A DNA stretch of 64,000 bases, taken from positions 23,019 to 87,018 of the forward strand of contig CAJXKY010000002.1 in the NCBI GenBank assembly GCA_913055675.1, read 5' to 3'. The translations under genes and the position numbers were made by a program. The notes under the pieces are model-generated. The model saw nothing but the letters and a program-made list of their open reading frames with translations, was not told the DNA's origin and ran no database searches. The DNA comes from an uncultured Halanaerobiales bacterium (GTDB lineage Bacteria > Bacillota > Halanaerobiia > Halanaerobiales > M55B127). This document shows, one piece after another, positions 1 to 8,025 of this stretch; position 1 is the stretch's first letter, and the number at the start of each line of letters is the position of its first letter.

Positions 1-2
1 TT

Positions 3-233
3 ACTCAACCTTTGAAAGAATGTGTTGAAAATGGGAATTTCACTTTAGAAGAATCTAAAAAGATTGATGAAGTAAATATGTTATATTATCATGGTATGCT
101 TTCCTTAATTGTAAATAACAGATTATCATATACTGTAGAAGTAGCTATAAACAAAACTATGGATCATATCGAACAGGTAATTAATAATTTTGAGGGAAAG
201 ACAAAGGCATATTTAAAAGAAAGAGATTTCTAA
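3..233 (+). CDS. C-terminal part of an unidentified protein (possible TetR-type regulator tail)
   Basis: The frame is open from the left edge of the window, so this is probably the C-terminal end of a larger gene, about 76 residues. A TTG at 12 could be read as a start, but it has no ribosome binding site visible in the window. The peptide is helical and polar (ends KAYLKERDF) with no catalytic motif. Its size and helical pattern would suit the ligand-binding tail of a TetR-family regulator, but this is only an impression. The stop lies 20 bases before the next start, so it may be cotranscribed with the cysteine desulfurase-like gene. Confidence 0.5.
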   Translation, partial: TQPLKECVENGNFTLEESKKIDEVNMLYYHGMLSLIVNNRLSYTVEVAINKTMDHIEQVINNFEGKTKAYLKERDF

Positions 234-253
234 TCAATTAGGAGGATTATATT

Positions 254-1399
254 ATGAAAGAAGTTTATTTAGATAATGCTGCTACAACAAGATACAAACC
301 CAAGTCTGTCATCGAAGAAATGACTGAATTTATGAAAAATATAAATTGTAGTCCTGGTCGTGGTGGTTACCAGTGTGCGATGGAGGCTGGACGTGAAATT
401 ATGAAAGCAAGGTTTATATTAACTGAATTTTTTAATGCTGGTGAACCTGAAAATGTCATTTTTACTAAAAATGTCACTGAATCATTAAATTACTTAATTA
501 AAGGTATATTAACAAAAAATGATCATGTAATTACTACTTCTTTAGAACACAATGCTGTGCTTAGACCTCTGAATCAATTAGAAGAAAATAACATAATAGA
601 AGTTAGCTATGTAGAGGCTGATAAAAAGGGAATTCTTAATCATGAATTAATAGAAAAAGAAATTAAAGAAAACACAAAATTAATTCTTATAAACCATGCT
701 TCAAATGTAACTGGTACAATTTTACCTATTCAAGAAATAGGCAAAATTGCAGAAAAACATGGTCTTTTTTATGCTATTGATACTGCTCAAACAGCAGGAA
801 TATTAGATATTGATTTTACAGAATTAAATTTAGATTTTCTTGGTTTTACAGGTCATAAAAGTTTATTAGGACCCCAAGGAATCGGGGGCATGATTTTAAG
901 TGATGAAATGGCTGAAAAAATGGAATCATTAATTACTGGTGGTTCTGGTAGTCTATCCGAAAGTGTAAAACAACCTGATTTTTTACCTGATAAATTTGAA
1001 AGTGGAACTTTAAATACCCCTGGAGTTATTGGTCTAAAAGCCGGGATTGAATATATCAATAGTGTTGGGATAAAAGCAATTCACAACCATGAAATTAAAC
1101 TATTAGAAAACTTTTTAAATGGAATTAGCGATATTAATAAGATTAATGTTTTAGGTTCTTTAGATATAGAAAATAAAGTACCTACAGTTCCTTTAACAGT
1201 TCAAGGTTATGATCTCGGTGATTTAGGATTTAAATTAGCCGAAGAATATGGAATAATGGTAAGATCTGGATTACATTGTGCTCCATTAGCACATAAAACT
1301 ATAGGGACTTTTCCTCAGGGTACTTTGAGATTTTCAATAGGTTGGCATACAACTGAAGAAGATATTGAATATGCTCTAGATACTCTAACTAAAATTTAG
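254..1399 (+). CDS. Cysteine desulfurase family protein (class V aminotransferase fold)
   Basis: A 381-residue PLP enzyme expected to take sulfur from cysteine (giving alanine and an enzyme persulfide) or act on a related substrate in the cytoplasm. Visible features: the N-terminal LDNAATT motif, EHNAVLRPL with the conserved His, the PLP-binding Lys202 in FTGHKSLLGPQGIGG, and candidate catalytic Cys342 in SGLHCAP. The C-terminal GTLRFSIGWHTTEEDI is typical of the SufS/CsdB-like branch. Length is close to the family norm. An AGGAGG site lies just upstream of the ATG. No sufU, sufB or iscU neighbour is present, so it is not clearly the housekeeping Fe-S enzyme; selenocysteine lyase-like or accessory sulfur-transfer roles remain possible. 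Confidence 0.85.
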   Translation: MKEVYLDNAATTRYKPKSVIEEMTEFMKNINCSPGRGGYQCAMEAGREIMKARFILTEFFNAGEPENVIFTKNVTESLNYLIKGILTKNDHVITTSLEHNAVLRPLNQLEENNIIEVSYVEADKKGILNHELIEKEIKENTKLILINHASNVTGTILPIQEIGKIAEKHGLFYAIDTAQTAGILDIDFTELNLDFLGFTGHKSLLGPQGIGGMILSDEMAEKMESLITGGSGSLSESVKQPDFLPDKFESGTLNTPGVIGLKAGIEYINSVGIKAIHNHEIKLLENFLNGISDINKINVLGSLDIENKVPTVPLTVQGYDLGDLGFKLAEEYGIMVRSGLHCAPLAHKTIGTFPQGTLRFSIGWHTTEEDIEYALDTLTKI

Positions 1400-1434
1400 A
1401 TTATATTTAAATATATATAAAGTTAGGTGGTTTT

Positions 1435-2271
1435 ATGGCAGGAGATCCTAAGAAAAACAATAAATATGCTCTGATATTTAAAAGACTAATAAAAAGATAT
1501 AATCGCCATGATATTTCCGCATATGCAGCTCTGATGGCTTTCTTTTTAACCTTATCTTTATTCCCCTTTCTAATAATTCTATTTGCTATACTAGGACAGT
1601 TATCCCTTGATACTAATTTGATTATAAGTGCAATACAGCTATTTTTTCCCTCTGAAGTCCATGAATTAGTTTTAGAATATATTCGCCAAAATATTATTTT
1701 AAGAGATTATAGCATATTGTCTTTATCAATAATAGGTACTCTTTGGGCATCTTCTCGAGGTATAAGGGCTTTAATGCTTTCACTTAATATGGCATATGAA
1801 GTTAAAGAAACTAGAAATTACCTGTTTGTTAAATTAATTGATATCTTCTATACTATTTTAGTTATTATAGGAATAGTTTTCTTATTAACTCTTCCTAATA
1901 TTGGCAGAGAGTTCATGCTGTATATCGATGAATATTTAACAATTAACCAAAATATCTTTAATCTAATAAATATATTCAAAATATACGCGCTCCCAATAAG
2001 TATTATCTTGATTATCACAACTCTTTATATGTTTTTACCTAATAAAAAACAGTCTTTTAAAAAAGTTTTACCAGGAACAATCTTTACAGTACTCGGTTGG
2101 ACTATTTTATCCTACTTATTCTCTATTTTTGTAAATTATATTGCAAACTTTTCAGTTGTTTACGGATCTCTTTCAACAATAATCATTTTGATGCTCTGGT
2201 TATATTTTTCTAGTATAATTTTGATTTTAGGTGGAGAGTTGAATTCAGTTTTTAAAGATACTGTAGAATAA
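1435..2271 (+). CDS. YihY/BrkB family integral membrane protein
   Basis: A 278-residue protein with about six hydrophobic segments. The pattern matches the YihY/virulence factor BrkB family: an early YAALMAFFLTLSLFPFLIILFA segment, a central TLWASSRGIRALM motif, and a late GSLSTIIILMLWLYFSSIILILGGELN stretch. Family members are inner-membrane proteins of poorly defined function; the old annotation as ribonuclease BN is regarded as wrong. AGGTGG precedes the ATG with good spacing. It starts 35 bases after the cysteine desulfurase-like gene, so the two may share a transcript that ends at the hairpin at 2298-2321. Confidence 0.85.
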   Translation: MAGDPKKNNKYALIFKRLIKRYNRHDISAYAALMAFFLTLSLFPFLIILFAILGQLSLDTNLIISAIQLFFPSEVHELVLEYIRQNIILRDYSILSLSIIGTLWASSRGIRALMLSLNMAYEVKETRNYLFVKLIDIFYTILVIIGIVFLLTLPNIGREFMLYIDEYLTINQNIFNLINIFKIYALPISIILIITTLYMFLPNKKQSFKKVLPGTIFTVLGWTILSYLFSIFVNYIANFSVVYGSLSTIIILMLWLYFSSIILILGGELNSVFKDTVE

Positions 2272-2297
2272 ATTAAAAAATATAATAACAAATAATA

Positions 2298-2321
2298 AAG
2301 GGCAGCTTTTAAACTGCCCTT
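2298..2321. terminator. Bidirectional hairpin terminator between converging genes
   Basis: The arms AAGGGCAG and CTGCCCTT form an 8-bp stem around the loop CTTTTAAA, flanked by A-rich and T-rich sequence. It sits between the stop of the YihY-like gene (+) and the stop of the BON gene (-), so it can end transcription from both sides. Confidence 0.75.
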
Positions 2322-2329
2322 ATCAATTT

Positions 2330-2578
2330 CTATTCACTTTTTAATTCAATCTCAATAGATTCATAATCTATATTATTGTCATGATACTTTTTCTTAATGG
2401 CCTGCTGAACTTCTTTTTTCTGTTTATCATTTTTTACAGAACCGAATATACTTATATTTCCTTTTTCAGATATTATATTTATATTTGGTAGTCCTCTAAT
2501 AGTGGGGTTTTCATCTATAGCATTTAAGGCTTCATTTTTTAACTTCTCATCATCATAACTACTCCCGAATAAAGACAT
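2330..2578 (-). CDS. BON-domain protein
   Basis: An 82-residue protein. After a short polar start (MSLFGSSYDDEKLKNEALNAI), the segment at about residues 25-80 reads as a BON domain: NINIISEKGNISIFGSV gives the strand-turn-strand with the conserved Gly, followed by an amphipathic helix and a final strand (IDYESIEIELK). BON domains bind phospholipids or other hydrophobic ligands and occur in envelope-stress proteins such as OsmY. There is no signal peptide, so it is probably cytoplasmic. The start is supported by AAAGGGGG eight bases upstream. It stands alone, between a shared terminator and a 315-base intergenic region. Confidence 0.75.
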   Translation of the reverse strand: MSLFGSSYDDEKLKNEALNAIDENPTIRGLPNINIISEKGNISIFGSVKNDKQKKEVQQAIKKKYHDNNIDYESIEIELKSE

Positions 2579-2893
2579 AGTTAGAACCCCCTTTCAATTA
2601 TTATTTTTTAATCACGTCTCTACTAATTATATTTTATTACTTAATACTATTTATATCAAATCATAATAAATATAGTTAATTCTAGCTATATATTATTCAT
2701 AATATTAAATTCGATATAGCTACTAGATAAGAAGTATTTAAAAATCATTGAAAATAATGAACAAAATAATTAGTAAAATTATTTTTATTGAATTAGAAAA
2801 CAGATTTTGATCTACTCTTAAATTTGACATATCGGGTAAGTGATGTTAAGATTAATAAGTGTTGATTACTATAAAAATGAGGTGAATTAAATA
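2579..2893. other. Divergent intergenic region between BON and YlbF-family genes
   Basis: 315 bases without a convincing gene. It holds the upstream regions of two divergent genes. An inverted repeat TAGCTATA/TATAGCTA at 2683-2690 and 2715-2722 (24-base gap) is the clearest symmetric structure, and AAAATAATT/AATTATTTT at about 2763-2786 is a second AT-rich pair. The right part carries the promoter at 2824-2852. In sequence this AT-rich, repeat symmetry may be coincidental. Confidence 0.5.
2824..2852 (+). promoter_or_regulatory. Likely sigma-A promoter for the YlbF-family gene
   Basis: TTGACA at 2824-2829 is a perfect -35 box. A 17-base spacer separates it from TAAGAT at 2847-2852, and TG at 2844-2845 forms an extended -10. 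This gives a leader of about 35 bases before the GAGGTG ribosome binding site of the gene at 2894. Confidence 0.6.
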
Positions 2894-3271
2894 ATGTCAG
2901 TTATTGAAAAAGCGAAAGAATTAGGTCAAGAACTTGTTGAAGCAGAAGAATATAAAGAACTTAAGAAAAAAGAAAGTGCTTTATATGATGATGAAGAAGC
3001 TACTTCTTTATTAGAAGAATATGAAAACACAAATAAGCAACTTCAAATGGCTCGCGCAAATGGTCAAGAAGTTAGCGAAAAGCAACAGAAAGAACTTCAG
3101 AGTATTCAGATGAAAATGGAACAAAATCCAGCAATTAAATCTTATATTGAAAGTCAAAAGAAATTCAATGAAGTTATGAATTCTGTAAATAAAATTATTA
3201 ATGGTTATATTACTGGTGAAGAAGGCGAACAAGAAGCTCAAGAACAAGAATCCAGTAACATAATTACCTAA
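2894..3271 (+). CDS. YlbF/YmcA family protein
   Basis: A 125-residue, almost entirely helical and strongly charged protein. It matches the YlbF/YmcA (Com_YlbF, UPF0342) family: two long helices (IEKAKELGQELVEAEEYKEL and the MARANG-to-MKMEQNP span) joined at NGQEVSEKQQKEL, followed by the usual NPAIKSYIESQKKFNEVMNSVNKII segment. In Bacillus, YlbF, YmcA and YaaT form the Y-complex that affects RNase Y and mRNA processing; whether this paralogue does the same cannot be told here. The C-terminal tail is acidic and Gln-rich. A dedicated promoter (2824-2852) and terminator (3298-3325) make it a single-gene unit. Confidence 0.8.
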   Translation: MSVIEKAKELGQELVEAEEYKELKKKESALYDDEEATSLLEEYENTNKQLQMARANGQEVSEKQQKELQSIQMKMEQNPAIKSYIESQKKFNEVMNSVNKIINGYITGEEGEQEAQEQESSNIIT

Positions 3272-3297
3272 TTACAAATTTAAATAGTATAGTATTA

Positions 3298-3325
3298 AAA
3301 AGGTTTCCCAAACGGGAAACCTTTT
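3298..3325. terminator. Bidirectional Rho-independent terminator
   Basis: The arms AAAAGGTTTCCC and GGGAAACCTTTT make a perfect 12-bp stem with loop AAAC, followed on the plus strand by CTTTTTGC. It separates the plus-strand YlbF gene from the converging HI0933-type gene and can serve both. Confidence 0.85.
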
Positions 3326-3346
3326 CTTTTTGCTTATTTACTTTTT

Positions 3347-4573
3347 TTATACGTTTAATCCTGCAAGATAACCAGTAGAAAAAGCAATTTGTAAATTAAA
3401 ACCACCTGTATAGGCATCAACATCTATTACTTCACCGGATAAATATAATCCTTCCACAACTTTTGATTCCATTGTAGTTGGATTAATTTCATCAACCTCT
3501 ACTCCACCTGCAGTAACAATTCCTTCATCAATTGAACTATAATCCTTTATTGTAAAATTAAATTCCTTTAAAAGACTAATAATTTTTTCTCTTTCATCAG
3601 AAGTTATCTGATTTACTTTTTTTCTTAAATCAATTTTTGTTCGATTCAAGAAAGTTGGAATTAACTTCGAAGGTAAAAGATCATTTAAGGAATTTTTGAA
3701 ATCTTTATTGGCATATTTTTCAAAATCTCTTTGAATCCTTTTATCTAATTGATCATAATTCAAAGCAGGCTTTAAATCAATAGATAATATATAATTTTTA
3801 TCTTTAACATCTTTTAAATTAGAACTTGCAGATAAAATTATTGGACCTGAGACACCTTTTTCTGTAAATACCATATCTCCAAAGTCTTGATAAATAACTT
3901 CATTATTAGGGTTTTTAATTTTAATTTTAACAAACTTAAGACTTAAACCTTCTAATTTTTCTGTTTCATATCTTTCGTAAAGATCTAGCGGAACTAAAGA
4001 AGGATATAAATCATTTACAGTATGACCGAGTTCTTTTGCCATCTTATAACCTTCACCGGTTGACCCAGTCGCCTGATAAGTATATCCACCTGTTGCTAAA
4101 ATTAAAGATTTACAGTAATATACTTCATCTTTTTCTGTAATCACAGCTTTGACTTTGTTATTTTCAGTTTCAATATTTTTTATTTTTTTATAAACTACTT
4201 CAACATTATTTTTATTTAAATATTTTTTTAAAGTTTTATTGACATCACTTGCTTTATCAGAGGCGGGAAAAACTCTATTACCTCTTTCAACCTTTGTTTT
4301 CAAACCTAAATCTTCAAAAAATTGTATTAACCTTTCACTATCCATTGTGTAAAATGCACTATATAAAAAGTTTTTATGGTTAACTACATTCTCTAATAAA
4401 GTATTTACATCTGATTTATTTGTGAAATTACATCTTCCTTTTCCTGTGATATATAATTTTTTGCCAAGCTTATTATTTTTCTCGAATAAAACAACTTCTT
4501 TACCTCTACTAGCAGCAGTTCCTGCAGCCATCATGCCGGCAGGTCCGCCACCTATTACTATAACTTCACTCAT
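3347..4573 (-). CDS. HI0933/BaiN-like NAD(P)/FAD-dependent oxidoreductase
   Basis: A 408-residue flavoprotein of the HI0933 (YhiN/BaiN-like) family. The N-terminus is a Rossmann FAD motif (VIVIGGGPAGMMAAG, residues 4-18) followed by the acidic LFEKN and then GKKLYITGKGRCNFTN, a signature of this family. A second nucleotide-contacting stretch, LILATGGYTYQATGSTG, and the C-terminal GGVEVDEINPTTMESK...GLYLSGEVIDVDAYTGGFNLQIAFSTG are also typical. Substrates are undefined for most members. It is the last gene of the peptidase cluster, 13 bases after malY/patB, with GGAG well placed before its ATG. Confidence 0.88.
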   Translation of the reverse strand: MSEVIVIGGGPAGMMAAGTAASRGKEVVLFEKNNKLGKKLYITGKGRCNFTNKSDVNTLLENVVNHKNFLYSAFYTMDSERLIQFFEDLGLKTKVERGNRVFPASDKASDVNKTLKKYLNKNNVEVVYKKIKNIETENNKVKAVITEKDEVYYCKSLILATGGYTYQATGSTGEGYKMAKELGHTVNDLYPSLVPLDLYERYETEKLEGLSLKFVKIKIKNPNNEVIYQDFGDMVFTEKGVSGPIILSASSNLKDVKDKNYILSIDLKPALNYDQLDKRIQRDFEKYANKDFKNSLNDLLPSKLIPTFLNRTKIDLRKKVNQITSDEREKIISLLKEFNFTIKDYSSIDEGIVTAGGVEVDEINPTTMESKVVEGLYLSGEVIDVDAYTGGFNLQIAFSTGYLAGLNV

Positions 4574-4586
4574 TATTTCACTCCAC

Positions 4587-5783
4587 TTATTTATAATATT
4601 TTTCGATATATTTTTTGATTCCTTCTAATGCGTTTTTAAGGTTACTTCTAGGAGTAGCAAGATTCATTCTTAAAAACCCAGCTCCCCCTTCTCCGAACCA
4701 GTTACCTGGTTCAAGAGCAACACTAAATTCTTTAACTAATTTATTATTAATATCTTCTGAACAAGATTCAACTTCCCTAAAGTCTAACCAGAATAAATAA
4801 GTACCTTCTGGTTTAGAATATTTAACTTGTGGTAGATTTTTATCTAGAAATTCTGCAGTATAGTCAATATTATCTTTAATATATTCAAGCTGTGCCTTTA
4901 GCCAAGGCTCACCTTTGTTATAAGCGGCTTTCATTGCAGTTAGTCCAAAAATACTTCCTGCTCCTACTAAATGATCTTTTACATTTTTAAATTTTCTCCT
5001 GATCTTTTTATTAGGAATTATTGCAAAAGAAGTATGAAGTCCTGCTATATTAAAAGTTTTACTAGGAGCCATTAAAGTAATACTTCTTTGTTCAATTTCT
5101 TTTGAAAGACTCGCAGCAGGAATATGTTTGTTATCACCAAAAACAAAATCCGAATGAATTTCATCTGAAATAAGAATAAGATCATTTTCAATAACTGTTT
5201 TATTAATTTTTTCAAGTTCATCCTCATTCCAAACCCGTCCTACAGGATTATGAGGATTACATAGTAATAATAATTCTCCTCTTTTACAGCTTTCTTCATT
5301 TTCAGGTGATAAACTATAATTTAAATCTTCAAAGTCTATTTTATAATAATTATCGTCATTAATTAACTGATTATTTACGAGTTGTCGTCCAGTATTTTTA
5401 ACGGTAGATATGAATGGAAAATATACTGGAGTTTGAATTATAACACCATCTCCTGGGATACTTAAAGCTCTAATAGAAATATTAATTGATGGTACAACAC
5501 CATTTGCATAAACTACCCAATCTTTTTTTATTTCCCAGTCATATTGACTTTTAACCCAGTCAATAACAGTTTGAGTTAATTCTTCTGAGGTGTAAGTATA
5601 ACCAAATACTCCATGATCAGCTCTTTTATTTATCGCCTCTTTAATTTCAGGAGCGGTTTCCCAATCTGAATCGGCTACCCAAAGGGGTAAACATTTCTCT
5701 TTATCAAAATATTGGTCAGTCATGTCCCATTTTATAGAATTTGTATTAGTTCTATCAATATTTTTATCAAAATTGTAACTCAA
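4587..5783 (-). CDS. MalY/PatB-family PLP C-S lyase (cystathionine beta-lyase type)
   Basis: A fold-type I PLP enzyme of the MalY/PatB branch, which cleaves cystathionine or cysteine to homocysteine or sulfide, pyruvate and ammonia. Seen: the N-terminal WDMTDQYF...LPLWVADSDWETAPEI, the NPHNPVGRVW motif, SDEIHSDFVF with the PLP-contacting Asp, and the Schiff-base Lys in APSKTFNIAGLHTSFAIIP. The open frame reaches a GTG at 5792, but AAAGGG is placed correctly only for the TTG at 5783, so I use that start (398 residues). It is downstream of two peptidases, which suggests catabolism of sulfur amino acids released from peptides. Confidence 0.85.
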   Translation of the reverse strand: MSYNFDKNIDRTNTNSIKWDMTDQYFDKEKCLPLWVADSDWETAPEIKEAINKRADHGVFGYTYTSEELTQTVIDWVKSQYDWEIKKDWVVYANGVVPSINISIRALSIPGDGVIIQTPVYFPFISTVKNTGRQLVNNQLINDDNYYKIDFEDLNYSLSPENEESCKRGELLLLCNPHNPVGRVWNEDELEKINKTVIENDLILISDEIHSDFVFGDNKHIPAASLSKEIEQRSITLMAPSKTFNIAGLHTSFAIIPNKKIRRKFKNVKDHLVGAGSIFGLTAMKAAYNKGEPWLKAQLEYIKDNIDYTAEFLDKNLPQVKYSKPEGTYLFWLDFREVESCSEDINNKLVKEFSVALEPGNWFGEGGAGFLRMNLATPRSNLKNALEGIKKYIEKYYK

Positions 5784-5800
5784 TTCTACCACCCTTTCAT

Positions 5801-7087
5801 TTAATCGTTATAAAATGCAGTTAATAAATCAATAACTAATTCATGATCTTTTAATCCATATAGTTCTCTTATTGAATGCATAGATAAGACTGGATTACCA
5901 ATATCTACCGATTTCACTCCTAAATGTCTTAAATTTAAGGGGCCTATTGTTGAACCGCCTCTTTCATTTGAGTTATTTACAAAATTTTGGTAGGGAATAT
6001 CGTTTTCATCACACAACTTTTTAATATATCCGCCTGAGTAACTATCAGTAGTATATCTTCGATTACTACTAATTTTAATAACTGGTCCGTTATTAATCAC
6101 CGGTTTGTTAGTTGGATCGTGTTTTTCGGAATAATTAGGATGGACTGCATGTGCCATATCAGCAGAAATCATAAAAGTGTTTTCTATTATTTGTAGAAAA
6201 TCTACTCTATTTCCATCTAAAGAATATACTATTCTTTCAATTAAATTACTTAACAAAGGAGAGTCAGCTCCAACATCAGTATTGCTTCCAATCTCTTCAT
6301 TATCGAAAAGCACTAATAATTTAAAACTATTATTATTACTCTCTGTTAATGCCCTTATTCCAGCATGAGCCATACCTAAATCATCAATTTGTCCAGCATT
6401 TAGAAATTCCTTTTCACTTCCCATTACAATAGGATCTTCAGTATCTCTTAAATACAGATCAAAATCCAAAATATCTGAACTATTAACTTCAAGCTTTTCA
6501 GCAATTAAGTTCATTAAATAATTTTCAATATCCTCATTTTGATCTAAAGTTTTCATAATTGGTATTAAATCTTTTTGTTTATCTATTTTTTGACCTTTAT
6601 TAATATCTCTGTTTAAATGAATTGCCAGATTAGGAATAATCATTAAAGGATCTTTAAAATTAATATTAATATTTTCCAAATTTTCATCTTTTAATACACT
6701 AACTCTACCAGCTAAAGTAAGAGGTCTATCAAACCATGTATTTAAAATTGGCCCTCCATATACTTCGGTATTAAGTTTTAAATAATAATCTTCATCTTCA
6801 AATTCAGGTTTGGGTTTTATTTTAATAGAAGGACTATCCGTGTGAGCGCCAACTATTTTCAAACCTTCTGAAAGTTCAGATTTTTTACCAGTTGTAAAAG
6901 CTATAATAGCGGAATCGTTTTTAGTTACATAATATTTGCTATTTTCTTTTAACTCCCATTTGTTTTTTATATTTAAACGATTAAATCCATTATTTTCTAA
7001 TATTTTTGCAGTATTATCAACTACATGAAAGGGAGAAGAACTGTTTTTTAAAAAATCTATTAATGAATTACTATTTTCATACTTCAT
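5801..7087 (-). CDS. M18 family aminopeptidase (ApeB type)
   Basis: A 428-residue zinc aminopeptidase of family M18. Metal and catalytic motifs are in the expected order: GAHTDSPS (His82, Asp84), LFDNEEIGSNTDVGADS with the paired Glu, SADMAHAVHPNY, and near the C-terminus GNPVLSMHSIREL with the last His ligand. Members form dodecameric cytosolic aminopeptidases, often favouring acidic or neutral N-termini. Length matches bacterial ApeB. GGAG lies close upstream of the ATG. It is transcribed just after the P1 peptidase (4-base gap), so the two probably act together on peptides. Confidence 0.9.
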   Translation of the reverse strand: MKYENSNSLIDFLKNSSSPFHVVDNTAKILENNGFNRLNIKNKWELKENSKYYVTKNDSAIIAFTTGKKSELSEGLKIVGAHTDSPSIKIKPKPEFEDEDYYLKLNTEVYGGPILNTWFDRPLTLAGRVSVLKDENLENININFKDPLMIIPNLAIHLNRDINKGQKIDKQKDLIPIMKTLDQNEDIENYLMNLIAEKLEVNSSDILDFDLYLRDTEDPIVMGSEKEFLNAGQIDDLGMAHAGIRALTESNNNSFKLLVLFDNEEIGSNTDVGADSPLLSNLIERIVYSLDGNRVDFLQIIENTFMISADMAHAVHPNYSEKHDPTNKPVINNGPVIKISSNRRYTTDSYSGGYIKKLCDENDIPYQNFVNNSNERGGSTIGPLNLRHLGVKSVDIGNPVLSMHSIRELYGLKDHELVIDLLTAFYND

Positions 7088-7091
7088 TTTA

Positions 7092-8015
7092 TCATTCTCC
7101 TTTCCTATCTTCTTTCACAGCTTCAATACCGTTTAGAATGGATTGAGAGACTGTATCAGCAGCTAATACTCCTGTTTTATTAATATCGGCCGTAACTTCA
7201 TTTGTGGAAAATACAAAGATCATATCTCCATCAAACATTGTGTGTACAGGATTAACAGTTCTTGCTAGACCGTCGTGTGCCATTTCAGCTATCTTTTTTA
7301 GTTTAGCTTTATCAAGTTGAACATTGGTAATTACTGCACCTAAAGTAGTATTCATTCCAAACATATTCATAAATTCTTTTTCAACTATTTCTTGATAAGA
7401 AATATAACCATCTTTACCTTTAATACCAGCGACAATTTCACCTGTCTTGGGATCAAAAATATTACCTACTGCATTACAAACAGTTAAAGTAGAAATCTTA
7501 ATATCACCTGAAGTTATTTCGGAAAAACCAAGACCAGATTTTGAAGCTTTATCAACTCCTAATAATTTACCACATGTAGCACCAGTACCAACCCCCCTGG
7601 AACCAATGATAAATTCATTATTTGCTGTATCACAGGCATAATAACCTTCATTACTGCCCGGTCTTATCTTAGAGTTTTTATGGTTTAGATCATAAATAAC
7701 TGCAGAGGGAACAATAGGTATTTTAGCTATATCAGTATCAAAACCAATATTCTTTTCTTCCAGAAATTTCATTACACCATCAGCAGCAGATAATCCAAAA
7801 GCACTACCTCCTGTTAATAATACAGCGTTAATTTGATCCATTCCAGTGGTAGGATTCAAAAGCGCTAGTTCCCTACTTCCAGGTCCTCCCCCCATAACAC
7901 TAACTGAACCAGCAAGTGGTTCGTCAAATAATACAACGGAACAACCCGTCCCAGCTTGACTATCTGTATAATTACCTACTTTAATATCAGGAAAATTACT
8001 GATACTAATTTTCAT
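7092..8015 (-). CDS. P1 family peptidase (DmpA-like, S58)
   Basis: A 307-residue member of the P1/DmpA family of self-cleaving N-terminal-nucleophile peptidases. Seen: VGNYTDSQAGTGCSVVLFDEPLAGSVSVMGGGPGSRE near the start, the conserved LLTGGSAFGLSAADGVM motif, SRGVGTGATCGK, and MNTTLGAVITN, where I expect autocleavage before Thr by analogy with the family. Family members include L-aminopeptidases and D-amino-acid esterases. It is the third gene in the nhaC-pepV-P1-M18 run, with a 10-base gap to pepV and GGGGTG before its ATG. Confidence 0.88.
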   Translation of the reverse strand: MKISISNFPDIKVGNYTDSQAGTGCSVVLFDEPLAGSVSVMGGGPGSRELALLNPTTGMDQINAVLLTGGSAFGLSAADGVMKFLEEKNIGFDTDIAKIPIVPSAVIYDLNHKNSKIRPGSNEGYYACDTANNEFIIGSRGVGTGATCGKLLGVDKASKSGLGFSEITSGDIKISTLTVCNAVGNIFDPKTGEIVAGIKGKDGYISYQEIVEKEFMNMFGMNTTLGAVITNVQLDKAKLKKIAEMAHDGLARTVNPVHTMFDGDMIFVFSTNEVTADINKTGVLAADTVSQSILNGIEAVKEDRKGE

Positions 8016-8025
8016 TTTAACACCC

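Noticed and set aside
3011..3247. Phe-rich minus-strand open frame inside the YlbF gene
   Set aside because: Complement of a codon-biased, Lys/Glu-rich coding region; no independent support.
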